From Bacteroidales bacterium (GTDB taxonomy: Bacteria; Bacteroidota; Bacteroidia; Bacteroidales; F082), in the NCBI GenBank assembly GCA_017508895.1, contig JAFWRA010000300.1, forward strand, positions 1 to 9,647: DNA of 9,647 nt. Direction: 5' to 3'. The translations under genes and the position numbers were made by a program. Below are positions 1 to 6,727 of this stretch, piece by piece (the first letter of the stretch is position 1; each line of letters begins with the position of its first letter). The notes under the pieces are model-generated. The model worked only from the letters and a program-made list of their open reading frames with translations. It searched no databases and was not told where the DNA came from.

Positions 1-1
1 C

Positions 2-2182
2 ATCATGGTTTCGGTGGGTCGCGTGTATGCCGATGAAGGCATGTGGCTCCCGATGTTCGTCGAGCGCCTGAACTATGTTGACATGCAGAAGATGGGGCTG
101 CAACTGACCCCTGAAGAGCTTTACAGCATCAACCACAGCAGTCTGAAAGACGCTATCGTTGGCCTCGGCAGCGATGCCATGCCACGCGGCTTCTTCTGCA
201 CGGGTGAGATTGTGAGCGAACATGGCTTGCTTTTCACCAACCACCACTGTGGCTACGGTGCCATCCAAAAGCTCAGCTCCGACCAACACGACTACCTCCG
301 CGACGGCTTCTGGGCCAAGAACTACGGCGAGGAACTGCCCGCTCCCGAAATGACCGCCAGCTTCCTCATCCGCATGGAAGATGTGACCAAGGACATCCTC
401 GATGTGGTAACCGACGACATGGACTATCAAGATCAACAGGCTGCCATCCGCAAGAAAATCAAGGAATTGGAAACTGCTGCTTCGGAAGATGGCAAGTACA
501 ACCCCGTCATCAAGGGCTTCTTTGAGGGCAACGAGTATTACATGTTTGTCTATCAAGTGTTCCCCGATGTGCGTCTCGTTGGCGTGGCCAACTCTTCGAT
601 TGGTAAGTTCGGTGGCGACACCGACAACTGGATGTGGCCCCGTCACACTGGCGACTTCTCAATCTTCCGCGTCTATGCCGACAAGAACGGTAATCCTGCC
701 GCTTACAGCAAGGACAACGTGCCGTTGACCCCCAAGCATCACCTTCCCATCAGCCTCGACGGCGTGCAGAAGGATGACTTCACCATGATTTGGGGCTTCC
801 CTGGCAGCACCGAGCGTTACATGTCGAGCTACGGTATCGACTACAATGTGGACACTTTCTATCCCATCATCATCGACATCTTTGGCAAGCAACTCGAAGT
901 GATGGATGAGTTCATGCAAGCTGATGAGCACATCAACCTGATGTATGCCGACAACCACGCTGGCTTGGCCAACACTTGGAAGAACTTCATCGGCCAGTGC
1001 AAGATGCTCCGTAAGAACAAAGTGAGCGAAAGCAAGGTTGCTTTGGAGAAGGACTTCACCAACTGGGTCAACAAGAACAACAAGGTCGAATATAAAAACG
1101 CTCTCCCGAACCTGAAGGCTGCTTATAAGAACATGGGCGACGTGGCCAAGTACATCTACTATCCCAACTTTGTATCGAACGTTGGTGCCGCTGGCATTGC
1201 TGGCCAGTTTGCTTCCTACTACGAGGCCTACCAAAATAAGGACAAGGAAGCCCAGGAAATGGCTCTTATGCTGCTCCAAGGTATGAATGTTGACGAACTC
1301 TTCGCCGAGACTGACCCGCAAGTGGAGAAGAAGACGTTTGCCGAATTGTTGAAGACCTACAAGAACGCTTTCAAGGCTGACGAACTGCCTGAAATCTACA
1401 ACATCATCGACAAGAAGTTCAAGGGTGACATCGACGCTTTCACCGAGGAGGTCTACACCAAGTCCATCTTCGCCACTCCTGAGAGCATCAAGGCCTTCTT
1501 GGCCAAACCCAATCCCAAGAAGATCGGTAAGGATTATGCCTTCATCATGAATACCTCGATGATGGAAGTCATTATGAACCATGTGGGTGAGTATCGTTCA
1601 GCGATGCAGGCTGTGAGCGAGAATGACCATGTCTTCGTGAAGGGTCTGCGTGAGTACTACGCTGCCACACAGCCCGAGAAGAGCCTCTATCCTGATGCCA
1701 ACTCGACAATGCGTATGAGCTACGGTTCCGTTCAGGATTACATGCCTGCCGACGCTGTGCATTACGACTACATCTGCACCGCCAACGGTATCCTCGAGAA
1801 GTACGTTCCTGGTGACTATGAGTTTGACGCTCCCAAGCGCCTCATCGAGCTTATTGAGAAGAAAGACTTTGGTGCCTACGCCGACGAAAACGGTGAACTG
1901 GTGGTTTGCTTCTTGTCGACCAACGACATCACTGGTGGTAACTCCGGTAGCCCCATCATGAACGGCAAGGGCGAACTCATCGGCCTCGCCTTCGACGGCA
2001 ACTGGGAAGCCATGAGCGGCGACGTCAACTTTGAGCCCAAACTGCAACGCACCATCAACGTCGACATCCGTTACGTGCTCTTCGTCATCGACAAATACGC
2101 CGGTGCCACCAACCTCATCGACGAGCTTGACATTCGCAAGGGCGAACCCAAGCCTTTGCGCGTTGAAGAAGAGAAAATCTGA
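2..2182 (+). CDS. S46 family dipeptidyl-peptidase, DPP7-like specificity residue (5' end outside window)
   Basis: Serine exopeptidase of clan PA, family S46. The family removes dipeptides from the N-terminus of oligopeptides in the periplasm, feeding amino-acid-fermenting Bacteroidetes. Numbering from the ATG at position 5, the catalytic His is H81 in TNHHCGYG, the Asp is D217 in NWMWPRHTGD, and the Ser is S647 in GGNSGSP. The amino-terminus-binding residues known from DAP BII are also present (N208, W209, R213, D664). The residue 18 after the catalytic Ser is Gly (G665, codon 1997-1999). DPP7/DAP BII enzymes have Gly here, while DPP11 enzymes have Arg for acidic P1 residues, so a hydrophobic or broad P1 preference is inferred. 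The reading frame is open to the left edge and the ATG at 5 falls inside a signal peptide ending VYA|DEGMW, so the true start is upstream of the window. The length matches the family (about 700-730 aa). Codons end mostly in C or G (AAC, GAC, AAG), more so than in the genes to the right, which may reflect high expression. A terminator follows the stop, so it is probably the last gene of its transcript. Confidence 0.95.
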   Translation: MMVSVGRVYADEGMWLPMFVERLNYVDMQKMGLQLTPEELYSINHSSLKDAIVGLGSDAMPRGFFCTGEIVSEHGLLFTNHHCGYGAIQKLSSDQHDYLRDGFWAKNYGEELPAPEMTASFLIRMEDVTKDILDVVTDDMDYQDQQAAIRKKIKELETAASEDGKYNPVIKGFFEGNEYYMFVYQVFPDVRLVGVANSSIGKFGGDTDNWMWPRHTGDFSIFRVYADKNGNPAAYSKDNVPLTPKHHLPISLDGVQKDDFTMIWGFPGSTERYMSSYGIDYNVDTFYPIIIDIFGKQLEVMDEFMQADEHINLMYADNHAGLANTWKNFIGQCKMLRKNKVSESKVALEKDFTNWVNKNNKVEYKNALPNLKAAYKNMGDVAKYIYYPNFVSNVGAAGIAGQFASYYEAYQNKDKEAQEMALMLLQGMNVDELFAETDPQVEKKTFAELLKTYKNAFKADELPEIYNIIDKKFKGDIDAFTEEVYTKSIFATPESIKAFLAKPNPKKIGKDYAFIMNTSMMEVIMNHVGEYRSAMQAVSENDHVFVKGLREYYAATQPEKSLYPDANSTMRMSYGSVQDYMPADAVHYDYICTANGILEKYVPGDYEFDAPKRLIELIEKKDFGAYADENGELVVCFLSTNDITGGNSGSPIMNGKGELIGLAFDGNWEAMSGDVNFEPKLQRTINVDIRYVLFVIDKYAGATNLIDELDIRKGEPKPLRVEEEKI

Positions 2183-2184
2183 TT

Positions 2185-2212
2185 GTAGAGACGCAAAATG
2201 TTGCATCTCTAC
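2185..2212. repeat. Imperfect intergenic palindrome, 12-bp arms
   Basis: Arms GTAGAGACGCAA (2185-2196) and TTGCATCTCTAC (2201-2212) pair with one mismatch (C2192/A2205) around an AATG loop, starting 3 nt after the peptidase stop codon. The mismatch is C-A in RNA from the + strand and a G-U wobble in RNA from the - strand. The GTAGAGACGC... arm resembles short palindromic elements I recall as dispersed in intergenic regions of Bacteroidetes and other phyla. Only one copy is in this window, so repeat status is not shown here. It could also simply be a 3' UTR hairpin protecting the peptidase mRNA. Confidence 0.6.
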
Positions 2213-2215
2213 CGC

Positions 2216-2251
2216 AAAAAACGGTCAATTTAACACATTGGCCGTTTTTTT
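2216..2251 (+). terminator. Rho-independent terminator of the S46 peptidase gene
   Basis: AAAAAACGGTCAA pairs with TTGGCCGTTTTTT across a 9-nt loop (2229-2237), with one G-U wobble, followed by an uninterrupted T run to 2251. It lies 34 nt after the peptidase stop. The A-tract/T-tract symmetry could also let it work from the other strand, but no leftward gene reaches it. Confidence 0.85.
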
Positions 2252-2254
2252 GTT

Positions 2255-2262
2255 TACTTTTG
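2255..2262 (+). promoter_or_regulatory. Bacteroidetes-type -7 element upstream of CotH-A
   Basis: TACTTTTG matches the TAnnTTTG -7 consensus of the Bacteroidetes primary sigma factor and ends 20 nt before the ATG at 2283. It follows the terminator T run almost directly, so CotH-A probably has its own promoter. I see no good -33 TTTG at the usual distance; the nearest TTG (2238-2240) is too close. No clear Shine-Dalgarno sequence precedes the ATG, as is common in this phylum. Confidence 0.55.
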
Positions 2263-2282
2263 CGGCAAATATTGATGCAAAT

Positions 2283-4109
2283 ATGGCGAAGCGTTTTTGT
2301 ATTATATTGTTTGTGTTTTTTGCCGTCGTAGCAGCAAAAGCCCAAAACGACACGGTCGTCTTTTCGGCTCCGGGCGGGTTCTATGAGGATGCTTTTGCCT
2401 TGGAAATGTACAATTTCTATCCCCAGAACCATATCCGCTACACCACCAATGGAAACCGACCTACGGTTCAGTCTCCGTTGTATGAAGAACCGCTGCAGTT
2501 AGATAATAGAAAGTATTCGAAATCAGATATTTATACCATTCCGAATTGTCCTGAACCAGATTTTTTCCTGCCTGATTCGGTGCAGCACTGCATTGTGATT
2601 CGGGCGGCTGTTTTCGATGAAAATGATAGTTGTGTGAGCAACGTGGTCACGAACAGTTATTTTATCAAGTCTTTGGGTTGCGATACACATGGTTTGCCAG
2701 CTTTCTCGCTCTGTGCTGACTCGCTCGACTTGTTTGATTATGAGCGGGGCATTTTTATTCCAGGAATTCATTACGATCCATTAGATCCCTATGCAACTGG
2801 CAATTATTTTATGAAAGGCCGCGAATGGGAGCGACTGAGCAACATTGAGTTTTATGAGTTTGAAAATAATGCAGGCATCAACCAGCAGGTTGGCTTGCGC
2901 ACGCATGGCAGACAATCTAGGTGGAGGAATCAGAAAAGTTTTACTCTTTATGCCCGCGAAGAATATGGAAAGAAACGCATAAAATATAAATTCTTCGATA
3001 CTACCCCGATTGAAAAGTTCAAACGACTAACTCTTCGACCCTATTCTAGTACTTGGAACGGGGCAGGCTGCCAGGACTACCTCTGCAACCGCATCGCCCA
3101 GTCACTGAATGTGGAGACTCTCTCGTCTCGTCCCTGTGTGTTGTTCATCAACGGGGAGTACTGGGGCATCTACTATGTGGAAGAGAAGCCCGATGAGCAT
3201 TATCTGAAGGACCATCTCGGTGTCAATGAGGACAGTATTACCATCATCAAGGAATGGAATGAAGTCGAATGCGGCAGCCCTGACAATTTCAACGCCTTAT
3301 ACGCTTGGATGGGGCAGGCCAATCTCGCCGATGAGGAACAATATGCCTATGTTGAGGAACACATTGACATCGACAATTTCATCGATTATTATGTCTTTGA
3401 ATTTTTTGCTGCGAACCTTGACTGGCCTGCCACCAACATCAGGATGTGGCAGAATGGCAACGACAAATGGCGTTGGATTTTGTATGACTGCGACGGCTGC
3501 CTTGCAGACCTAGACTTTGACGTCTTTGCCAACGCTACCTACGTCGGGGATGCCGGTTGGCCTACCAGCACACGTGCTACCCTGTTTTTCAGAAAAATGT
3601 TGGAGAGCGAGAGGTTTCGAGAGCAATTTACCCTCCGGTTTTATGAGTTGACTTTTTCGACTTTTTTGTATCAGAATACAAAACCGTATTTTGACTACAT
3701 TTATCAGATTCTTGAGCATGAAGTGCCAAATCAGATTGAGCGCTTCAATTATCCGAGTTCTTTTTCTTCGTGGGAGAACTATAGCATGCCTGTGACCGAT
3801 TATTTCCTAATGCTGCGACCGCAACACATCATCAAGGATTTGAATGAGTTTTTGTCGGTCAAAGAACTACCCACCATAGTTGTTCATTGTTACCCCAACC
3901 CCTTCACCGATGAAATCCACATCAGTTTTGAGGCCGGATATTCAGGTACGGGAGAAATCGGCATTTATGACGTTTTGGGTAGGAATGTTTTTTCCATGTC
4001 GTGCCATCTTGTGGAGGGTGAAAACAGTATCACAATTTGTCCGAATCTGCCAAAGGGCATATATGTATTGAAATTGGAAGGCTATACCCAGCGCATAGTG
4101 CGTCAATAA
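2283..4109 (+). CDS. CotH-A: secreted CotH kinase family protein with T9SS sorting domain
   Basis: A 608-aa secreted protein. Domains in order: signal peptide 1-20 (hydrophobic core, cleavage AKA|QND); a chitobiase C-terminal-like beta domain about 26-128 (FSAPGGFY, IRYTTNG, VIRAAVFD); a CotH-kinase-like domain about 138-450; a T9SS type A C-terminal sorting domain about 531-608 (CYPNPFTDE, GIYDVLGR, GIYVLKL, basic tail). CotH signatures are GLRTHG (204-209), KSFTLYAR (218-225), FINGEYWGIYYVEE (288-301), NLDWPATN (378-385) and YDCDG (401-405). D380 and D402/D404 fit the catalytic and metal-binding Asp positions of CotH kinases, so it may phosphorylate a protein or glycan outside the cell, though this is not demonstrated for this subtype. 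The start at 2283 is chosen because it begins the signal peptide and sits just after a promoter; the same frame is open upstream only as a shadow of the peptidase gene. It is paralogous to CotH-B and faces a decayed SGNH gene. No terminator follows directly; the nearest is at 4736-4774. Confidence 0.88.
   Translation: MAKRFCIILFVFFAVVAAKAQNDTVVFSAPGGFYEDAFALEMYNFYPQNHIRYTTNGNRPTVQSPLYEEPLQLDNRKYSKSDIYTIPNCPEPDFFLPDSVQHCIVIRAAVFDENDSCVSNVVTNSYFIKSLGCDTHGLPAFSLCADSLDLFDYERGIFIPGIHYDPLDPYATGNYFMKGREWERLSNIEFYEFENNAGINQQVGLRTHGRQSRWRNQKSFTLYAREEYGKKRIKYKFFDTTPIEKFKRLTLRPYSSTWNGAGCQDYLCNRIAQSLNVETLSSRPCVLFINGEYWGIYYVEEKPDEHYLKDHLGVNEDSITIIKEWNEVECGSPDNFNALYAWMGQANLADEEQYAYVEEHIDIDNFIDYYVFEFFAANLDWPATNIRMWQNGNDKWRWILYDCDGCLADLDFDVFANATYVGDAGWPTSTRATLFFRKMLESERFREQFTLRFYELTFSTFLYQNTKPYFDYIYQILEHEVPNQIERFNYPSSFSSWENYSMPVTDYFLMLRPQHIIKDLNEFLSVKELPTIVVHCYPNPFTDEIHISFEAGYSGTGEIGIYDVLGRNVFSMSCHLVEGENSITICPNLPKGIYVLKLEGYTQRIVRQ
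2343..2445 (+). repeat. 103-nt block nearly identical to one in CotH-B, copy 1
   Basis: Direct repeat of 4985-5087, offset 2642 bp, with only two differences in 103 nt (C2392/T5034 and C2438/T5080). It encodes the first ~34 residues of the mature protein (QNDTVVFSAPGG...). Immediately outside, similarity drops sharply: the signal-peptide DNA is unalike and the following codons differ at synonymous and non-synonymous sites. Confidence 0.95.
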
Positions 4110-4127
4110 CTGGATCTTACCGTGTTT

Positions 4128-4732
4128 GATTTGATAGTTGACAATTCAGTGGGCATCAAAAAGAAATTACTTTTCAATGCTTATCCCATTCTTTTGGGCT
4201 TTCTCTTTGATTTGTTGTATAGTGATGGGGGGTGTTGCGCATTTCTTGCAACATGTCATTGACCAGGCTTTCCACAAGATCGCGCTTGGCTTAAGGGGGC
4301 AACCATGTCGCGCATCAAGGGTTTGTTTTCGATGAGGTTGTACGCATCCATCAGTAGCACTTGTTCAAATGATGCGTTTTGGATGATGGTTTGGTAATTC
4401 GAAAGATTCCATATCCAAACGGAATCTTATTTGATTTCGTTGATGGCTTGGATTTCATTGATTCTCGGGTTGCGTTCTGTGGGAAGGCTGTTGGAACCAA
4501 GGTTTGGGAAATAATGTTCGGGATTGTCGTAAATCATTCGGTCAGCTATGGGCCATAATAGTTGCTCGTAATTACTGTCGGTGAGTGGTATGTTGATTGA
4601 TGCTAGCGTTGGAGAATCGTGCCGAAGGCTGTCAGTGAAGTGGATGCGGACAGATGCGATCTCTTTTTTGCTATAGCATAAGTTGACCAGTACCCTTTCT
4701 GTAAAACCTTCAGAGCCTTTGTTGATTTATTT
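4128..4732 (-). pseudogene. Decayed 3' remnant of an AlgX/DHHW-like SGNH gene
   Basis: Read on the - strand, this stretch encodes a protein colinear with about residues 368-565 of the intact SGNH protein at 6724-8445. Shared strings include LCYSKKE, DSVW-WNL, NKPLMRDM versus GKPLMRDM, KNGIS-EK and IVNY. It is broken by in-frame stops at 4427-4429 (TAA where the intact gene has Lys), 4167-4169 (TAA for Gln) and 4146-4148 (TGA for Trp). There are at least two frameshifts, near the G runs at about 4295-4299 and 4227-4232. The N-terminal two thirds, including the SGNH motifs and membrane anchor, are missing: similarity ends at about 4732, beside a hairpin. The original stop is also lost. It sits convergent to CotH-A exactly as the intact gene sits convergent to CotH-B. 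Short open frames on either strand here are remnants or shadows and I call none of them a gene. Confidence 0.9.
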
Positions 4733-4735
4733 GTG

Positions 4736-4774
4736 GAAAGGCAGGGGCTTTGCGGCCTTTGCCTTTCTTTTTTT
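4736..4774 (+). terminator. Terminator-like hairpin at the pseudogene breakpoint
   Basis: GAAAGGCA (4736-4743) pairs with TGCCTTTC (4760-4767), with a further GGC/GCC pairing inside, followed by seven Ts (4768-4774). The T run makes it a + strand terminator. It would end any transcript reading out of CotH-A, through about 630 nt antisense to the pseudogene, before the CotH-B promoter. It begins 4 nt past the last base with recognisable similarity to the SGNH gene. Confidence 0.65.
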
Positions 4775-4873
4775 CCTGAAAATGATAGAAAACGCCAGTA
4801 AATGCTGCTTTACAAAAAATTGATTTTTAATTATTTGATGTTTTAGATATATAGACAAGGCCTTCTCTTCGTA

Positions 4874-4901
4874 TTGTGTGGCATTTTATTGCGTATTTTT
4901 G
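4874..4901 (+). promoter_or_regulatory. Bacteroidetes-type promoter of CotH-B
   Basis: TATTTTTG at 4894-4901 matches the TAnnTTTG -7 consensus. A TTG at 4874-4876 lies 17 nt upstream, slightly closer than the usual 19-21 nt, as a possible -33 element. The predicted transcription start would leave a 5' UTR of under 20 nt before the ATG at 4925. The stretch 4775-4870 is AT-rich and holds nothing else I can name. Confidence 0.6.
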
Positions 4902-4924
4902 CACGAAAAATTTGATTCGTTAGT

Positions 4925-6727
4925 ATGAAAAGAAGCTTGTGGCTTGTAGGATTTATTTTCTTTACTGCTTTTTTTGCGAATGCACAAAACGACACGGTCG
5001 TCTTTTCGGCTCCGGGCGGGTTCTATGAGGATGTTTTTGCCTTGGAAATGTACAATTTCTATCCCCAGAACCATATCCGTTACACCATCAACGGCAATTG
5101 CCCGACAGCTCAGTCTCCGCTTTACACGGCTCCTTTGCAGCTTGATGCCCACCAATACTCTAAGTCGGATATCTATACGATTGTCAATACCATACCATCA
5201 CAATTTTACCTCCCGAATGATGTCAAGCGGGCCATCGTCATCCGTGCCGCGGTGTTCGACCAAAGTGAGAGATGCGTGAGTCAGGTGGTCAGCAATTCCT
5301 ATTTCATCCGTTCGTTGGGCTGCGACTTTCATGGTCTGCCAGTATTGTCAATCATGGCCGATTCCTTGGCTTTGTTTGACTACGAGACGGGCATCTTCGT
5401 CCCTGGTGTCAACTATGACCCCGCAGATTCGATTGCCACGGGTAACTACAAGATGCGAGGCGATGAATGGGAGCGGCAAATCAACATGGAGTTTTACGAC
5501 CCCGACAACACGGGTATCAACCAGATTTGTGGCCTGCGTACGCATGGTGGTGCTTCGCGTTGGTTCCAACAGAAAGGCATGAAGTTGTATGCCCGTGCAG
5601 AATATGGCAAAAAGCATTTTTTGTTCCGTTTTTTCGAGGACTCGCCGATTGTCAAGTTCAAGCGACTCAACTTGCACCCATTCCGTTGTAGCAACTGGCT
5701 GCAGATGGGCGGTACGGACTATATATCGCAAAAGGTGGCAGGAAAACTGTCTTTTGACGCCATGGCGGTTAGGGAAGTCGTGGTGTTTATCAATGGCGAG
5801 TATTGGGGTATCTATACGCTGGAAGAGTCTCCTGACGAGCGCTATATCAAAGACCATTATAATGCCGATCTCGATAGTGTGACCATCATCAAGTATTGGG
5901 GCGTGCCCAATTATGGCGACCCAGCGGAATGGCTCTCTTTTTATACCTGGATTCGTGATGCCGATCTGACTCAGCCTGATGATTCGGCCTATGCGTATTC
6001 GAAAATGGATGTGCCTGGCTTCATCGATTATGTCCTTTTCGAGACTTTTTCAGCTAACCTGGATTGGCCTGACAACAATGTGAAAATCAGCCAAATGGCT
6101 CCTGGTAGGCCATTTAGGATGATGTTTTACGATGGCGATGGGTGTTTTTCTAGACCTGAATATCAGGCTATTGACCATGCGCTTCATGTTGGGCTGAGTA
6201 GTCGGGTGTTAAGCCGTTTCATGGAAAACAAGGATTTCAGATTCCAGTTCTGCAAGCGTTATTTAGAACTCAAACACACTTTTTTTAGTTATGATTTTAT
6301 GAAATCGGTATTAGACGAATATTGGAATCAAGTGAAAGGCGAGGTTGAGCGCCAATACATTAGGTTCCATTTTCCGTGGAGTGTGAACAGATGTTATGCG
6401 GATGTGGAGAAGGCCGATGAATTCATGCGCCTTCGTGACCAGTATTTCATGGAAGAGCTCAGTCCGTACCTTGATGTCAAGGAGAACAATCTGGCTGTGG
6501 TTTCGTGTCATCCCAATCCTTTCACTGATGAAGTCCAAATCATGTTGGATGTCGAACAATCGGGAGCGGTGGAACTTGCCATCTACGATGTTATGGGGAG
6601 GAAGGTTTTTGCCGAGGCGTGCCATCTTGTGGAAGGAGCAAACGTTTTCACCATACATCCTAAACTATCAGCTGGCCTGTATGTACTGAAGCTGGGTGGC
6701 CATTCGCAGCGTATCGTTCGATACTAA
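4925..6727 (+). CDS. CotH-B: secreted CotH kinase family protein with T9SS sorting domain
   Basis: A 600-aa paralogue of CotH-A with the same order: signal peptide 1-20 (cleavage ANA|QND), chitobiase-like beta domain about 26-128, CotH-kinase-like domain about 138-450, and T9SS type A sorting domain about 526-600 (CHPNPFTDE, IYDVMGRK, GLYVLKL). CotH signatures: GLRTHGG (203-209), FINGEYWGIYTLEE (288-301), NLDWPDNN (378-385) and YDGDG (402-406), giving candidate catalytic/metal Asps D380, D403 and D405. The KKS-like Lys motif of CotH domains reads QQKGMKLYAR, so the Ser seen in CotH-A is Gly here. Sorting by T9SS would place it at the cell surface or in the medium. Its TAA stop (6725-6727) overlaps the stop of the leftward SGNH gene by 4 bp, so their mRNAs must overlap unless termination occurs within coding sequence. 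The start at 4925 directly begins the signal peptide and follows a promoter. Kinase activity is inferred from the family only. Confidence 0.88.
   Translation: MKRSLWLVGFIFFTAFFANAQNDTVVFSAPGGFYEDVFALEMYNFYPQNHIRYTINGNCPTAQSPLYTAPLQLDAHQYSKSDIYTIVNTIPSQFYLPNDVKRAIVIRAAVFDQSERCVSQVVSNSYFIRSLGCDFHGLPVLSIMADSLALFDYETGIFVPGVNYDPADSIATGNYKMRGDEWERQINMEFYDPDNTGINQICGLRTHGGASRWFQQKGMKLYARAEYGKKHFLFRFFEDSPIVKFKRLNLHPFRCSNWLQMGGTDYISQKVAGKLSFDAMAVREVVVFINGEYWGIYTLEESPDERYIKDHYNADLDSVTIIKYWGVPNYGDPAEWLSFYTWIRDADLTQPDDSAYAYSKMDVPGFIDYVLFETFSANLDWPDNNVKISQMAPGRPFRMMFYDGDGCFSRPEYQAIDHALHVGLSSRVLSRFMENKDFRFQFCKRYLELKHTFFSYDFMKSVLDEYWNQVKGEVERQYIRFHFPWSVNRCYADVEKADEFMRLRDQYFMEELSPYLDVKENNLAVVSCHPNPFTDEVQIMLDVEQSGAVELAIYDVMGRKVFAEACHLVEGANVFTIHPKLSAGLYVLKLGGHSQRIVRY
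4985..5087 (+). repeat. 103-nt block nearly identical to one in CotH-A, copy 2
   Basis: Partner of 2343-2445 with two C/T differences. Its left edge is at the signal-peptide cleavage region and its right edge is within the chitobiase-like domain. A shorter identical 16-nt match between the two genes (4000-4015 and 6619-6634) lies in the sorting domain; elsewhere the genes are far more diverged. Confidence 0.95.

Noticed and set aside
659..1582. Long 307-codon open frame on the - strand inside the peptidase gene
   Set aside because: It is a shadow of the GC-ending codon bias of the S46 gene; the translation is low-complexity V/L/H-rich with no family signature, and the + strand frame has clear catalytic motifs. 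The same applies to the - strand frame at 1598-2206.
2031..2282. 84-codon N-terminal extension of CotH-A in the same frame
   Set aside because: It overlaps the end of the S46 gene, is Ser/Thr-rich out-of-frame sequence, and would bury the signal peptide. The ATG at 2283 starts a clean signal peptide just after a promoter.
4138..4335. 65-codon + strand open frame with hydrophobic stretch
   Set aside because: It is antisense to the SGNH pseudogene, has no supporting promoter or start context, and its hydrophobic segment arises from the pseudogene's complementary sequence.
2343..5087. The 103-nt direct repeats considered as ends of a mobile element or att sites
   Set aside because: Both copies are inside coding sequence at the same codon positions of paralogous genes and no transposase or integrase is present; gene duplication with conversion explains them better.
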